A DNA stretch of 64,000 nucleotides from assembly GCA_035048495.1 (NCBI GenBank), contig CM068552.1, positions 24,492,154 through 24,556,153 of the forward strand, read 5' to 3'. Positions 10,843 to 21,283 of this stretch are shown piece by piece. The notes under the pieces are model-generated. The model saw only the letters and a program-made list of their open reading frames with translations. It was not told the origin of the DNA and did no database searches. Each line of letters starts with the position of its first letter. Position 1 is the stretch's first letter. Source of the stretch: Euptelea pleiosperma. Lineage: Eukaryota > Streptophyta > Magnoliopsida > Ranunculales > Eupteleaceae. Both the position numbers and the translations under genes were made by a program.

Positions 10843-11543
10843 ATAGCGAATCGAATCCGCACAAAAACTTCAGGGGTGAATCTCCTCACGCCTCAGACCT
10901 TCAAGGGGTGATCAATATTGCTGACGTCATCGCTGACGTCATGGAGCCGTACGGTTGACGTCATCAGCTGTATGGAGAGGGTGCTCAAGATCTCCAAAAC
11001 CTTCACCTTCCAGTAGATGACATTTTTCTAGGAATTTTGGTGATTTTTTGGGAATTTTTTGGACCTTTTTTGAGCATGTTATAGCTGATATTCGAAAATA
11101 TTGAAAAACAGGCTCGTTTCAGTTCGTGGTGATTTGCGACCTCTTTCAAAGCTTCTTGGCTTTGATTGCTGCTTCGTTTTGGTCCCTCCCATTATTACCT
11201 ACAGGCCTATGCCATTTATTTCAAGTTTGGTGAAGTATTGAGGCTGGGGGATCGATTTTTCCCCCCTATTATTACCGCCGGCGTCTTTTTTGCCCTTATT
11301 GGGCATCACGAACACCCTCAATCCATGTTGGTTGGCTCCCCTATGCCTTTAATCCTTTCTTGGATGCTTTGTTGGAACTTTGGGATGATCCCATCACTCC
11401 GTGATCTCTTGGTTAGCGTGGCTTGAGTCGTTTGACTCGTTTCGATCTCCGTTGTGCCTCCGGTTTGTCTCAGATCGTGGTAGCTGTTTATTGGGTGGTC
11501 TTTTTCTATTATTTGCTTGTTATTTGTTGTTTGTGACGCAGCT
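10843..11543 (+). promoter_or_regulatory. Leader of copia A with three TGACGTCA sites
   Basis: A 700-bp untranslated leader precedes gag. TGACGTCA occurs three times, at 10922-10929, 10934-10941 and 10956-10963, and is perfectly kept in copy B at 39920, 39932 and 39954. TGACGTCA is the classic palindromic bZIP (C-box/CRE-type) site. Its location downstream of the LTR would make it an internal enhancer or an RNA feature; the role is inferred. A T-rich stretch and short frames up to 11426 show no domain. Confidence 0.55.
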
Positions 11544-14500
11544 ATGCCGACGTCAGATGCATCCGGAGCCTCAGATGTGGTCTCCAGGCCTACCGGCCCC
11601 CCAATTTCAGCCCCTACTCCATATGAAAACCCTGTGTTGCAGATCACCACTATCAAGCTGGCTGGAAAAAATTATTTGGAATGGTCTAGGGCTGCCAAGA
11701 TGTTTATTGGTGGCCGTGGAAAACAAGGATATCTTACTGGCCGTCTATTGGCCCCTAAAGAGGATGACCCCGAGTTTGAGAAATGGGAATCGGGCAATTT
11801 GACTGTTATGTCATGGCTTCTTAACTCTATGGAGCCCCACATCAGTCGAGGATTCCTATTTCATACTACTGCAAAGGAGATCTGGGACTCTGCATCTCAG
11901 ACCTATTCCCAGCAAAAGAATGTTGCTCGTGTGTATCAGTTGCGCCAGAGCATTGCCACTCTTCGTCAAGGAGACTTGCCTTTGGCCGAGTATTTTGCTA
12001 AGCTTCGTAGCATGTGGGAGGAGCTTGATTATTATCAAGTTTTTACCCCTGCCTGTACCACAGATGGTAAGGCATATCGCACGTTGGTGGATCAGAACAG
12101 GATATATGAGTTCCTTGCTGGCTTGAATGCTGATTTCGAGTTAGCCCGTGTCCAGTTGCTCAGTAAAGATGATTTACCCTCGCTTAACCAAGTATACGCC
12201 TATGTTCAAAGTGAAGAAAGTCGCAGAGATGTCATGTCTCATCTTCCCAAACATGAAAAGTCTGCCCTGGCTGCAGTTTCATCATCACAGAAACCACCAC
12301 AGCATCGCCCTAAAGGTCCTCCACCTACTTGTGCTCATTCTGGCAAGAAAGGCCACAGTCAAGATAAATGCTAGAGTCTTCATATGTGTGAGGGGTGTGG
12401 CAAGAAGGGCCATAGTAAAGAAAAATGTTGGAATATTGTTGGACGACCCCCGCAGTCGTCCCTGCCGTCATCACGCGCACCTCCCACTGCCCACAGTGTT
12501 GCTATGGATACTCCTACAGATCCATCCCCTTCCTCGGACACACCACCAGTTACTATTTCTCGAGATGAGCTCGAGAATATACGGCGCTTTATGGCCCACT
12601 TGGATGGACCTTCGGCCACTTTTGCATTTGCCCAGTCAGGTACCATCAGTTCTGCCCATCATGTTTCCGCCTCTACTTCTTCCTCACCCTGGATTATTGA
12701 TTCGGGGGCTTCAGAGCATATGACGGGTATGTCTACCTTATTTTCTTCCTATTCTGTGGGTTCTGGGGCTGATAAAGTCCGCATCGCAGATGGCACCCTT
12801 TCCTCTGTCTCTGGGAAAGGTCGTGTCATAGCCACATCTGAGATTTCTTTATCCTCTATCCTTCATGTTCCCAAGTTTGATACTAACCTGCTTTCTGTTA
12901 GCTCTCTCACAAAAACCCTGAATTGTTGTGTCACTTTCTTTTCTTCTCATTGTGTGTTTCAGGACTTGGTCACGAGGAGGACGATTGGTACTGGACGTGA
13001 AGTGAATGGTCTCTATCTCCTGGATGCGTCTCCCACAGTTCCAGCAGCGTTGCAGTCTCGTAGTCATAATAATAGTTTCAATAAGGAGCAGCTACTGTCT
13101 TGGCATGCTCGTCTTGGTCATGTGTCTTTTCCATATTTACGTCTCTTATTTCCTGCATTGTTTCAGTCTGTATCGCTGTCTGAACTTCATTGTGAAGTGT
13201 GTGCTCTGTCCAAGCACACTCGTTCTGTTTTCCCACCACGGGGTAATAAAAGTAATGCTATTTTTGATTTGATTCATTCTGAGGTTTGGGGCCCGTCCCC
13301 GGTTACTTCCATTTTTGGTTATCGCTACTTTGTCTCGTTTGTGGATGATTTCTCTAGGTGCACATGGATATTTGTTATGAAATCTAAAGATGAAGTGTTT
13401 TCTATCTTCCAAAACTTCCACAAACTAATCCTTACCCAGTTTGGAAAGTGTATAAAAGTTCTCCGATCTGATCAAGGGGGGGAGTACATGTATGGGGGGT
13501 TGAAGTTGTACTTGGCAGAGCATGGTATTGATCATCAAAATTCATGTGTGTTCACCCCGCAACAAAATGGGGTGGCCGAAAGAAAAAATCGACATCTACT
13601 GGAAGTGGTTCGTTCTCTCCTTTTGTGGTACAATGTTCCCAAAACTTATTGGTCTGATGCCGTGCTTCTTGCCGCCTTCCTCATCAACCGTATGCCGTCT
13701 CGGTCTCTTCAGTTCCACACTCCTTTTCAGTTCCTTCGTCCCTCTAGTCCTCCATTTGCGGTTCCTCCGAAAATCTTTGGCTGTGTTTGTTACGTCCATA
13801 TCCTTGGCCCTCATCGGACAAAGTTGGACCCTAAAGCACTTAAATGTGCATTCCTAGGGTACTCCTCAAGCTCGAAGGGGTATAAATGCTATCATCCTCC
13901 CACACGAAGGAGGTTTGTTACTATGGATGTCACTTTTCTAGAATCGGCTCCTTTTATTTCCGCTGCTAGCCCTGCCGATCCTCAGGGGGAGAGTAGTTGG
14001 TGTGAGGAACGGCATGTGACCCCTGCTTTGCCCGTGACATTAGATGATCCAGTTATTGATACTATTATGCATGATAGAGACACTAGCAAGCAGGGGGAGC
14101 TGCAAGTCTATACTCGTCGTAGAGTAAGGGAGACAAAGACCATTCCTGAATGTCAAGGTCAAGACGCCTCACTGGATCCAGGTAATTCCTCATTTGGTTC
14201 CCCTTTGGTTTCCCCTTCTTTATGTGATAGTAGTTCTGATCTTCCTATTGCTCTTCGGAAAGGGAAGAGATCCTGTACTCAACACTCTATTGCTAATTTT
14301 GTTTCCTATGATAACTTATCACCATCCTACAAATCTTTTGTTACCTCCTTGTCTTCTGTTACTCTTCCTTCTTCTGTCACAGAGGCTCTAGCACAACCCA
14401 GATGGAAGGAGGCGATGGTTGAGGAAATGAACGCACTGGAAAAAAATAACACATGGGAACTGGTACGGTTACCACAGGGCAAGAAGCCGGTTGGATGTAA

Positions 14501-15902
14501 GTGGGTCTATACAGTGAAATGCAAACCGGATAGATCTGTGGATAGATACAAGGCATGGCTGGTGGCTAAGGGCTATTCTCAGACATATGGTATTGACTAC
14601 AAGGAGACATTCGCTCCTGTAGCCAAACTAAACTCTATTCGGGTTATTCTCTCACTCGCAGCAAGTCAGTCCTGGCCACTACTACAGCTCGATGTTAAGA
14701 ATGCATTCCTCCATGGTGACTTGAAGGAAGAAGTTTACATGCTCCCCCCTCCGGGGTTCCGGGTGTCTGATGACATGCAGAGAGTGTGTAAGTTGAAAAA
14801 AACTCTGTATGGTTTGAAATAGTCACCAAGAGCATGGTTTGAAAGATTTAGTGGAGCAGTTAAACAATTGGGATACAACCAGGGTCAGGCAGACCACACA
14901 CTCTTTATCAGACGAGTTGGGGGGACTACGACTATCCTAATTGTGTATGTGGACGACATTATTGTCACAGGGAACTGTGCAACAGAAATTTCCAGACTTA
15001 AGAGCTTCTTGGCAGCTGAATTTGAAATTAAGGATCTAGGCACCTTAAAGTACTTCTTGGGCATTGAGGTTGCAAGATCGAATGAGGGGATATACATATG
15101 CCAGAGGAAATATGTATTGGATTTACTTCAAGATACAGGCATGTTGGGGGCACGACCTGTTGATACCCCGATTGAAGCAAACCATCGGCTAGATGGTCAA
15201 TCAAGAGAACTCCTTGAGGATGTGGGTAGCTTTCAGAGACTCGTGGGACGCCTCATCTACCTAGCTCACACACGACCGGATATTGCATATGCCGTGAGTG
15301 TGGTGAGCCAGTACATGCACGCGCCTCGCACACCGCACTTGGAAGCTACTAACCGTATCTTGAGATACTTGAAGTCATCCCCAGGGAAGGGATTGTTATT
15401 TCGTCGTCATGGGCATACGAGGGTTGAAGGCTTTACTGATGCAGATTGGGCTGGTGCCCAAGATGATAGACGGTCTACTTCAGGCTATTGCACATTTGTG
15501 GGAGGCAATCTAGTAACCTGGAGGAGCAAGAAGCAACAAGTGGTAGCTCGGTCAAGTGCGGAAGCCGAATTCCGATCTATGGCCCATGGTCTGTGTGAGC
15601 TAGTATGGCTCAAAATTTTACTTAGGGAGCTAGGTTTCCCGATTGAAGGATTTATGTCGTTATATTGTGACAACAAGGCGGCCATAAGCATTGCACATAA
15701 TCCCGTGCAACATGATAGAACAAAGCACATCGAAGTGGATAGACATTTCATTCGCGAGAAAGTTACTTCAGGAGTAATCTGTACACCATTCGTGCCTACG
15801 TCAGAACAAGTGGCTGATGTTCTCACCAAAGGTGTTGCGGTTGCTCAATTTCGGGCTTGTTTGGACAAGTTAGGCATGATCGATATTCATGCACCAACTT
15901 GA
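11544..15902 (+). pseudogene. Copia A gag-pol polyprotein with two stop codons
   Basis: One frame of about 1452 codons, broken only by TAG at 12372-12374 and TAG at 14820-14822. The domains, in order, follow. Gag has YLEWSRAAKMFIGGRG and two zinc-knuckle regions, CAHSGKKGH and [14 protein letters not shown]; the first lacks its second Cys. The protease has [14 protein letters not shown] (about 12690). The pre-integrase has WHARLGHVS and [10 protein letters not shown]. The integrase first motif reads HSEVWG, with Glu in place of the usual catalytic Asp; then come RSDQGGEY and [12 protein letters not shown]. Reverse transcriptase has [18 protein letters not shown] and YVDDIIVTG. RNase H has FTDADWAG, SSAEAEFRSMAH and YCDNKAAIS. 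I chose Met 11544 because homology starts there; an in-frame Met lies at 11517. Both stops correspond to sense codons in copy B. Confidence 0.95.
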
Positions 15903-15909
15903 GGGGGAG

Positions 15910-16097
15910 TGTTGTCAGTATGAGAGAGAATATAATATAAGATATATGGTGGGTGGAGGTATTAATGTGGGTGTAATTGTTTTGACCTAGTAATATAAAT
16001 AATATTGTGGGACGTTGGTAGATTTAACTCTCCAACGCTTTCCCTTCTTCTTTTTCTCTCTTCTTCTCCTCTCTTCTTGAAACCCTAAAATTCTACT
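15910..16097 (+). repeat. 3' LTR of copia A, with polypurine tract before it
   Basis: GAGGGGGAG (15901-15909) overlaps the polyprotein stop region and directly precedes TGTTGTCAGTATGAG. The LTR ends TTCTACT and is followed by the target duplication AAGAC, which fixes the CT end. Confidence 0.95.
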
Positions 16098-16102
16098 AAG
16101 AC

Positions 16103-16416
16103 TTCCTAGCATCCGTACAAGTTTGGAACTTGCATTCTAAGAACTGGTTTCTCTCTTGAAGAGATTTCTTCTCTTCTCTAAGCTGACCAACTAGCACAGA
16201 TAATTTATTATTGTCTAGTTTAAAAGCAGAATTTTCAGAATCGAGAAATTCAACTCTATTTGTCAATTTCTTACTTGCTTTTACTAGCCTCAGGCTTTCT
16301 TTATACAATTTTTTATAAGCAGTATAAAGATCACCTTGATCTTCACTGTTTGAGTCACTACGACTATTCACAGTGAACCCTTCTTTCAGCATTTTTATAG
16401 ATATAAAAGAAAACAC
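16103..16416 (-). pseudogene. Gag-like coiled-coil protein, proximal part
   Basis: From an ATG at 16416 on the minus strand the frame reads through acidic sequence (SNSEDQGDLYTAYKKLYKE) into a long heptad-like coiled coil (RVEFLDSENSAFKLDNN, then QLREEKKSLQERNQFLE). It is cut at the copia A insertion and the same protein type continues at 10642. It lies about 60 bp after the primer site, where gag starts in LTR elements. It is probably the only protein this element kept. No zinc knuckle or capsid-like motif is seen, so the gag assignment comes from position and general resemblance. Confidence 0.6.
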
Positions 16417-16466
16417 ACTATACGTAGGAACTCACTCGGGTGATTAAACCGTTAATGAGTGAACCC

Positions 16467-16478
16467 GCTCTGATACCA
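16467..16478 (-). other. Primer binding site of the LARD-like element
   Basis: GCTCTGATACCA on the plus strand is the complement of TGGTATCAGAGC. It lies two bases from the right LTR (16481) and shows that the right LTR is the 5' LTR. Confidence 0.9.
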
Positions 16479-17270
16479 ATTGAAATAACCGTTCGTTCTC
16501 TTTTACACAATACCTAGAAGGGGGGTTGATTTGTATTAAAAATTGCTTTAACCTAAACAACTTTACTGGTCTAGTAGGGGTAAATAAAATCGCATACCAA
16601 AATAAAACAGTTGATTGATAATGAAAGGATTATATCAGCCGACTAAAATCAAATATATCTCTGTGTCATTTGAGTTAATCAAACAATAGTGCGGAAATTA
16701 AACAACTCATAACACATGCGATCCTTTTACATAGAAATCTTAGCCAAGGAAAAACCACGCGACCAAGCGGAAAGTATCACTAACTGGAAAGTTGAGTTAC
16801 AGAAGTTACCTAGGCAATACCGTTGCAAATGTAGCTTCCAACCTTAGCCAAGGCCCACTACCGGTGCTTCCACGTCCTCTGGCTCCACGCTACAAATCTA
16901 CGCACGCCCTTCCAATCACGAAGCCTTTGCTGCTTGTTCAGTTTGGTACACCCCAAACCTACCTTCAATCAGTACACCCCAATCTTAATTCTCACACGAT
17001 AGTCTTTACAGGATTCAATACACCCTGAACCCGCAGTTGCTCAAGAGTGTTGAGTCACACTGGTACTCTCTGACTACTAGGTTAAGATTATAAATGGAAA
17101 ACATAGGCAGAATATGGATCGAGCTCTCAGCTTTGATCTTTGGAAGAGAAAACCTCACAAGGTAAGTATTCAAAACTAAGGCTCTTTCTTTTCAATAACA
17201 AGAACTATTCTTAGTATAGAAAGCTTACTATTTTCTCTCTTGTTGTGTGTATTATATAGCTCAAGAGTGC

Positions 17271-17280
17271 TCTATTTATA
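17271..17280 (-). promoter_or_regulatory. TATA box of the LARD-like 5' LTR
   Basis: The minus strand reads TATAAATAGA. It lies about 85 bp downstream (in element direction) of the last palindrome of the array. The LTR at 59971-61567 has the identical TATAAATAGA at 60811-60820. Transcription is inferred to start about 30 bp further toward lower coordinates. Confidence 0.6.
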
Positions 17281-17365
17281 AGAATATGGAACCTCTAGGT
17301 CGTGCAAGTCGTGGGGATAAGGAACCACAAAAACCGGATCTGAAATTGACACTTTCTGCGAAGTC

Positions 17366-17623
17366 CAATCGATTGTACACTTGGTTCAATCGATTGTACT
17401 GTACGGATGGGTTTTTGTTCGTAAAAGCAATCGATTGTACTCAGGGTCCAATCGATTGGGTACTTTGGAAGTTCTGTCTCGTATGGTCCAATCGATTGGT
17501 TCTCACAGTCCAATCGATCGAACTTGGTCCAATCGATTGTAGATAAGACTCCAATCTATTGTGCTCTGGGAAGTTTCTGTCTTGTAGAGTCCATTCGATT
17601 GGTTCTCACAGTCCAATCGATTA
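17366..17623. promoter_or_regulatory. Array of CAATCGATTG palindromes in the 5' LTR
   Basis: Ten sites start at 17366, 17387, 17428, 17449, 17489, 17511, 17530, 17552 (variant CAATCTATTG), 17592 (variant CATTCGATTG) and 17614. Spacing is the same alternation of about 21 and 40 bp as in the 3' LTR. The array ends about 85 bp from the TATA box. Confidence 0.6.
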
Positions 17624-17982
17624 GACTTCCCTCAGTCAATATTTTTACTTCTCTTTGCACGAAATGACTAGGGTTAGTCCTTTGACTTAGTTTAACCATT
17701 AATTAGATTTTAATAGCCTATTCCTATGGTCACTAAGTCTCTTACTTTCCTATGCGAGCGTACACGATCTTTAACAGGCGAGAAGCAGTTACTCAGATGA
17801 CTCATGTCATCAACCGTCTGATTCTTGTGATCTTCGTCTTTTAGTCTTCACGTAGTCGGCGAAGAATGCGTACCACAACAACTTCGAAGCTACACTAGTA
17901 CTCGTAGGAACGGTTACAAGTATGTTTATGTCATACGGAATCTTTGCCAAAACTAGAATAAGATATTATTCTTTACACAAGT

Positions 17983-19320
17983 TGACAGAGCTACTAGGAG
18001 GAGATGTAGATCTTTTGTTAGCAGCTTTCTAGTAGACCGTCAGTGGGTGTATCCTCTAGCTCTGATTAACATAATCCAACAAGATGGGATTAGTTTAAAT
18101 CAACGGTCTGGTCTAGCACCAGATAGGGAGGACATGAGAGTTTGGAAGGCATCACAGAATGGCTGTTTCTTTATCAAAATGGCATATGAAGCCATCCGGG
18201 TAAAGCACACTAAGGTGGCTTGGTCGAAATAGGTGTGGAATGCTAGTGTTCACCCACGTACATCGGCAATAGCATGGAAAATCATTCATGGGAATCTTCC
18301 TACGGATGATGCTATTCAGAGAAGAGGGATACCAATTGCTTCTAGGTGTGCTTTTTGTAAGAAGAACTTGGAATCTGGGATACACATTTTTTTTGAATGC
18401 ATGCTAGTCCAGCTGGTTTGGTCAGGCATGTTGAGTTGGACATCCCTATTCCCATGTTGCAGAAACAACAGCCCTATAGTTCAGTGAATTTGGAGGGCCA
18501 TTTCGATTATCACGATTGTCTTTGTGTGGCATGCCAGGAATGCAACTATTTTTGATGGGTCTCGAATGGTACCTGCCGTGCTCATCCATAATATCAAAGG
18601 AACACTTTCTGAGATGGAAATCAAAGCCAAAACATAACTATCTAGACGTGAGTTGGATTTTTTGAAGAAGTGTGGGATTACTCCCACGTATAGGAATGCA
18701 CCATATACCAGACCATGCATGTGGAATCTTCCGCAAATGGGTACAATAAAGCTTAATTGTGATGGATCATCTCGTGGTAATCCAAGGACTGGTGGATTTG
18801 GAGTTCTAATGGGAGAGTACAATTGCCATATTAGAGGAGTGCTCACTGGGTGTTTAGGACTTGTTACAAACTACATAGCAAAGTGCTTTGCTATTGTGGA
18901 AGGTGCGAGTTTTGCATTGTCTAAAGGCTGGAAACGCATTTGGATCGAATCGGACTCGCAAGCTGCCATAAGGCACTCCTAAAGGATGATGTTCCTTGGA
19001 AAGTACGTGATAAATGGGACTCTATAAAATCAAGATTTGAATGGTTTTGGATAAGTTTGACTTGGAGAGAAACCAATTTTGGCCCTGATACTTGTGCTAA
19101 GATAGGCGCCAATCTTCCATGTGACTCAATACGGTGGATTGATGGCAGACCTACTTTTCTTCGTGCGATAGAGGATTTGTCAACTAGGTACTATAGATTT
19201 GGTTCTTGATGCTTCCTTTTGAATATTTTTTTTTTGACTCATCAGTCTAGGTTGGGGTTGCACATGTTGTGCCTACTATCTGGCTGATGTGGTTGCTCCT
19301 GTATATTCATTTTTTCTTTT
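17983..19320 (+). pseudogene. LINE, right block: zinc-binding region and RNase H (broken)
   Basis: The block continues the LINE interrupted at 6239. In successive frames it shows a reverse-transcriptase-associated zinc region (AIAWKIIHGNLPTDDAI, then CAFCKKNLESGIHIFFEC, about 18265-18405). An RNase H domain follows, with KLNCDGSSRGNPRTGGFG (about 18750-18800) and WIESDSQAAI (about 18940-18970), holding the expected Asp residues. A C-terminal tail ends at 19209. Stops and frameshifts occur throughout. A T-rich 3' tail with CCTACTATCTGGCTGATG (about 19270) looks like the usual LINE 3' end. Confidence 0.85.
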
Positions 19321-20674
19321 ATATAATTCATCACTTAGCAAAAAATTGTTGCTTTGATTAATGGATTAGGGTTTTTTGCTTTCTTATTTCCATTATTGAT
19401 GAACATTGATCTGTTTTTTTTTGCGTTTTTATAACTAATTCTTAGACGATCTATAATAAAAAGTAGAAAATCAATCATTTCGATGAACTCATATGATCTA
19501 TTTTCATTGTTGTTGGGTATTTTTTTTCGTAATGATTAGTTTAAAATAAATATTTTTCTCTGAATTTTTTTGGGTAATTGGTTGTTATTAGAAGCTTCCT
19601 TTTGCAATTAGGCTTTTTGAGTGACTTGTTTCTTTTTTCTGCCATTTCAAGGCATTTTATTTTCTAAAAAGGTTCTTTGGAATCTCTTATTTTTGTTTTT
19701 TGTGATAATATTGATGATGAATGGATGAGTTTGAGGCCTACTTTTTATGGTTCGATTATATTGGAGAATTCGTGATATCTTAGTAACCATGTTAGAGCCA
19801 TAGCAGATGTATGAGGCCTGATCTGTTTTTTTGATCCACTTGTTTAATACAGTGGAATCCTTGGATCCCTACTTAAACCTATAGGTAAGGACTACAACTA
19901 GTGTTTCACCCAATGTCTACTTGAATATGGTGGTTGCTCCTTGACTGTAAGCCGAGCTGTAAATGCCTCCTCCTTGAAACTGCACTAGGCATTCATATTT
20001 GTTGGTCTGCCTGGGCAGCAGGCTGCATTAGATAGGAATTATGACTTCAATGCAAATCTGTTTGTGTTTATAACCTCCTGGAGTTTATGGTGGCTGGGTG
20101 CAACACTGCATCCACCTAATGCATAACCAGTAAAACGGTATCTGCAATGGTACATAGTGCATACAATGCCTTTGTTTTGCAATTGGGTTAGGAAACATGT
20201 TCCATTGAAGGGACTATTTTTTAGTGAAAATAAGTGTTATTTTCTGGCTTGTAAACATGTTTTATTGATAATTCATCTTCACCCAGTCATGCCATTCAAC
20301 CGACTACGTGATGTTCATAGCCCCTTGATTTATACAAACCTTCGTGATTGGTATTGTACGGATTAAATTAACATGTAGGCCTATTGGTACTATATTAACA
20401 CTATCATCTTTCATTGTTGTTAGTTTTTTTTTGTAACGAAAAGCAGCAATATGTAGGCCTATTTGTGTATTTCTATTGGGGAAGGCAAACGGGAATTTGT
20501 CAAAGATGGTGTATATAGGCAATATTTTATTCTTTGTAATTGGTTAGAGATTGCAATTTAGAGAGAGCATATTCCAGTACCCACATTTAAGTAATTTAAT
20601 AATTTATGAGAAGTTTCGATTTAATTGTAAATGTAAAGGACTTTGAGCTCTTTGGCTGAATCTTATTGCAGGTG

Positions 20675-20782
20675 TACTTTGATTGACATGGAATAAGTTT
20701 GTTGAAAGTGAATCTCAAAAAGTAATGAAGGAAAACAAAAATGTACTAGATGTTTGAGTAAATCCTTAGGTGCTTTATTAGT
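20675..20782 (+). repeat. About 108-bp direct repeat, first copy
   Basis: The segment from TACTTTGATTGACATGGAAT through TACTAGATGTTTGA to TTATTAG recurs at 21179-21283 with only a few differences. The copies are 504 bp apart and in the same orientation. No target duplication or terminal structure was found, so it may be a simple segmental duplication. Confidence 0.75.
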
Positions 20783-21178
20783 TTGGTTTCATGAAAGAAC
20801 TTGATATAGCTAGTGTTCGAATCAAAGTGAGGTCCATGAGGTACTTTTAGGCTTTTGTTGGTGGAAAGTGAAAATTTAGGGGGAAAATGCTATCGAAAGA
20901 ATTTTTTATGGTAATGCTAAAATGGCAAAAATAACAAATTTATAAACCCTATTGATTTTCAGCTTGGCTAGCAATACCCAAGAATTAAATAAATTTAAAT
21001 TGGGTGTGTGCACTCCACTGTCTTAAAACACTGTAGCACTCTTAAGTTCTTAACTAATAAACAAGAGGAAGAGAACTCAAAAATACATTTCAAGAGTAAA
21101 TTGTTTAACTGATAATAAATTCTTCCAAATTTCTGGTATCAACAGAGCATTGTTATTGCAAATTTCTGTTCTTTGTTT

Positions 21179-21283
21179 TACTTTGATTGACATGGAATAA
21201 TTTGTTGAAAGTGAATCTCAATAAATAATGAAGGAAAACAAAAATGTACTAGATGTTTGATTAAATCCTTAGGTGTTTATTAG
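21179..21283 (+). repeat. About 105-bp direct repeat, second copy
   Basis: Partner of 20675-20782. It differs by a few substitutions and short deletions (AATAAGTTTG versus AATAATTTG, and GTGCTTTATTAG versus GTGTTTATTAG). Confidence 0.75.

Larger units (their letters stand above)
10643..16097 (+). mobile_element. Ty1/copia retrotransposon A, nearly complete
   Basis: It comprises two LTRs of 188 bp, a primer site, leader, a single gag-pol frame and a polypurine tract. The 5-bp target duplication AAGAC is perfect (10638-10642 and 16098-16102). It sits inside the gag region of the LARD-like element. The LTRs differ at four positions, so it is a young insertion. Copy B at 39643-45093 is nearly identical along its whole length. 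The LTR ends are TG...CT rather than TG...CA. Confidence 0.95.
6245..17977 (-). mobile_element. Large non-autonomous LTR retrotransposon (LARD-like), minus strand
   Basis: Two long related LTRs (6245-7777 and 16481-17977) enclose the interior. Orientation is minus: the complement of TGGTATCAGAGC lies at 16467-16478 beside the right LTR, and a polypurine tract (complement of ATCTCCCCCTTTG) abuts the left LTR. The target duplication is CAGGT (6240-6244) versus CAAGT (17978-17982), one mismatch. It lies inside a LINE. The interior has only coiled-coil gag-like pieces; no protease, integrase, reverse transcriptase or RNase H of its own is seen. The intact-looking pol genes inside belong to a nested copia element. 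The gag pieces resemble those of the SIRE/Maximus copia lineage, which is an inference. Confidence 0.85.
16481..17977 (-). repeat. 5' LTR of the LARD-like element
   Basis: In element orientation it runs TGTAAAGAATAATATC...GGTTATTTCA, with TG...CA ends, 1497 bp long. It matches 6245-7777. The palindrome array lies at 17366-17623 and the TATA box at 17271-17280. It is followed by the target duplication CAAGT and then resumed LINE sequence. Confidence 0.85.

Noticed and set aside
12148..12723. Alternative 191-codon frame in copia A (and the equivalent in copia B)
   Set aside because: It is a shadow of the gag-pol frame; the gag zinc knuckles and protease lie in the other frame.
10643..16097. 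Placing the copia A LTR end at a CA dinucleotide
   Set aside because: That would leave a gap before the primer site and destroy the AAGAC duplication; the same is true for copy B and TTAAC.
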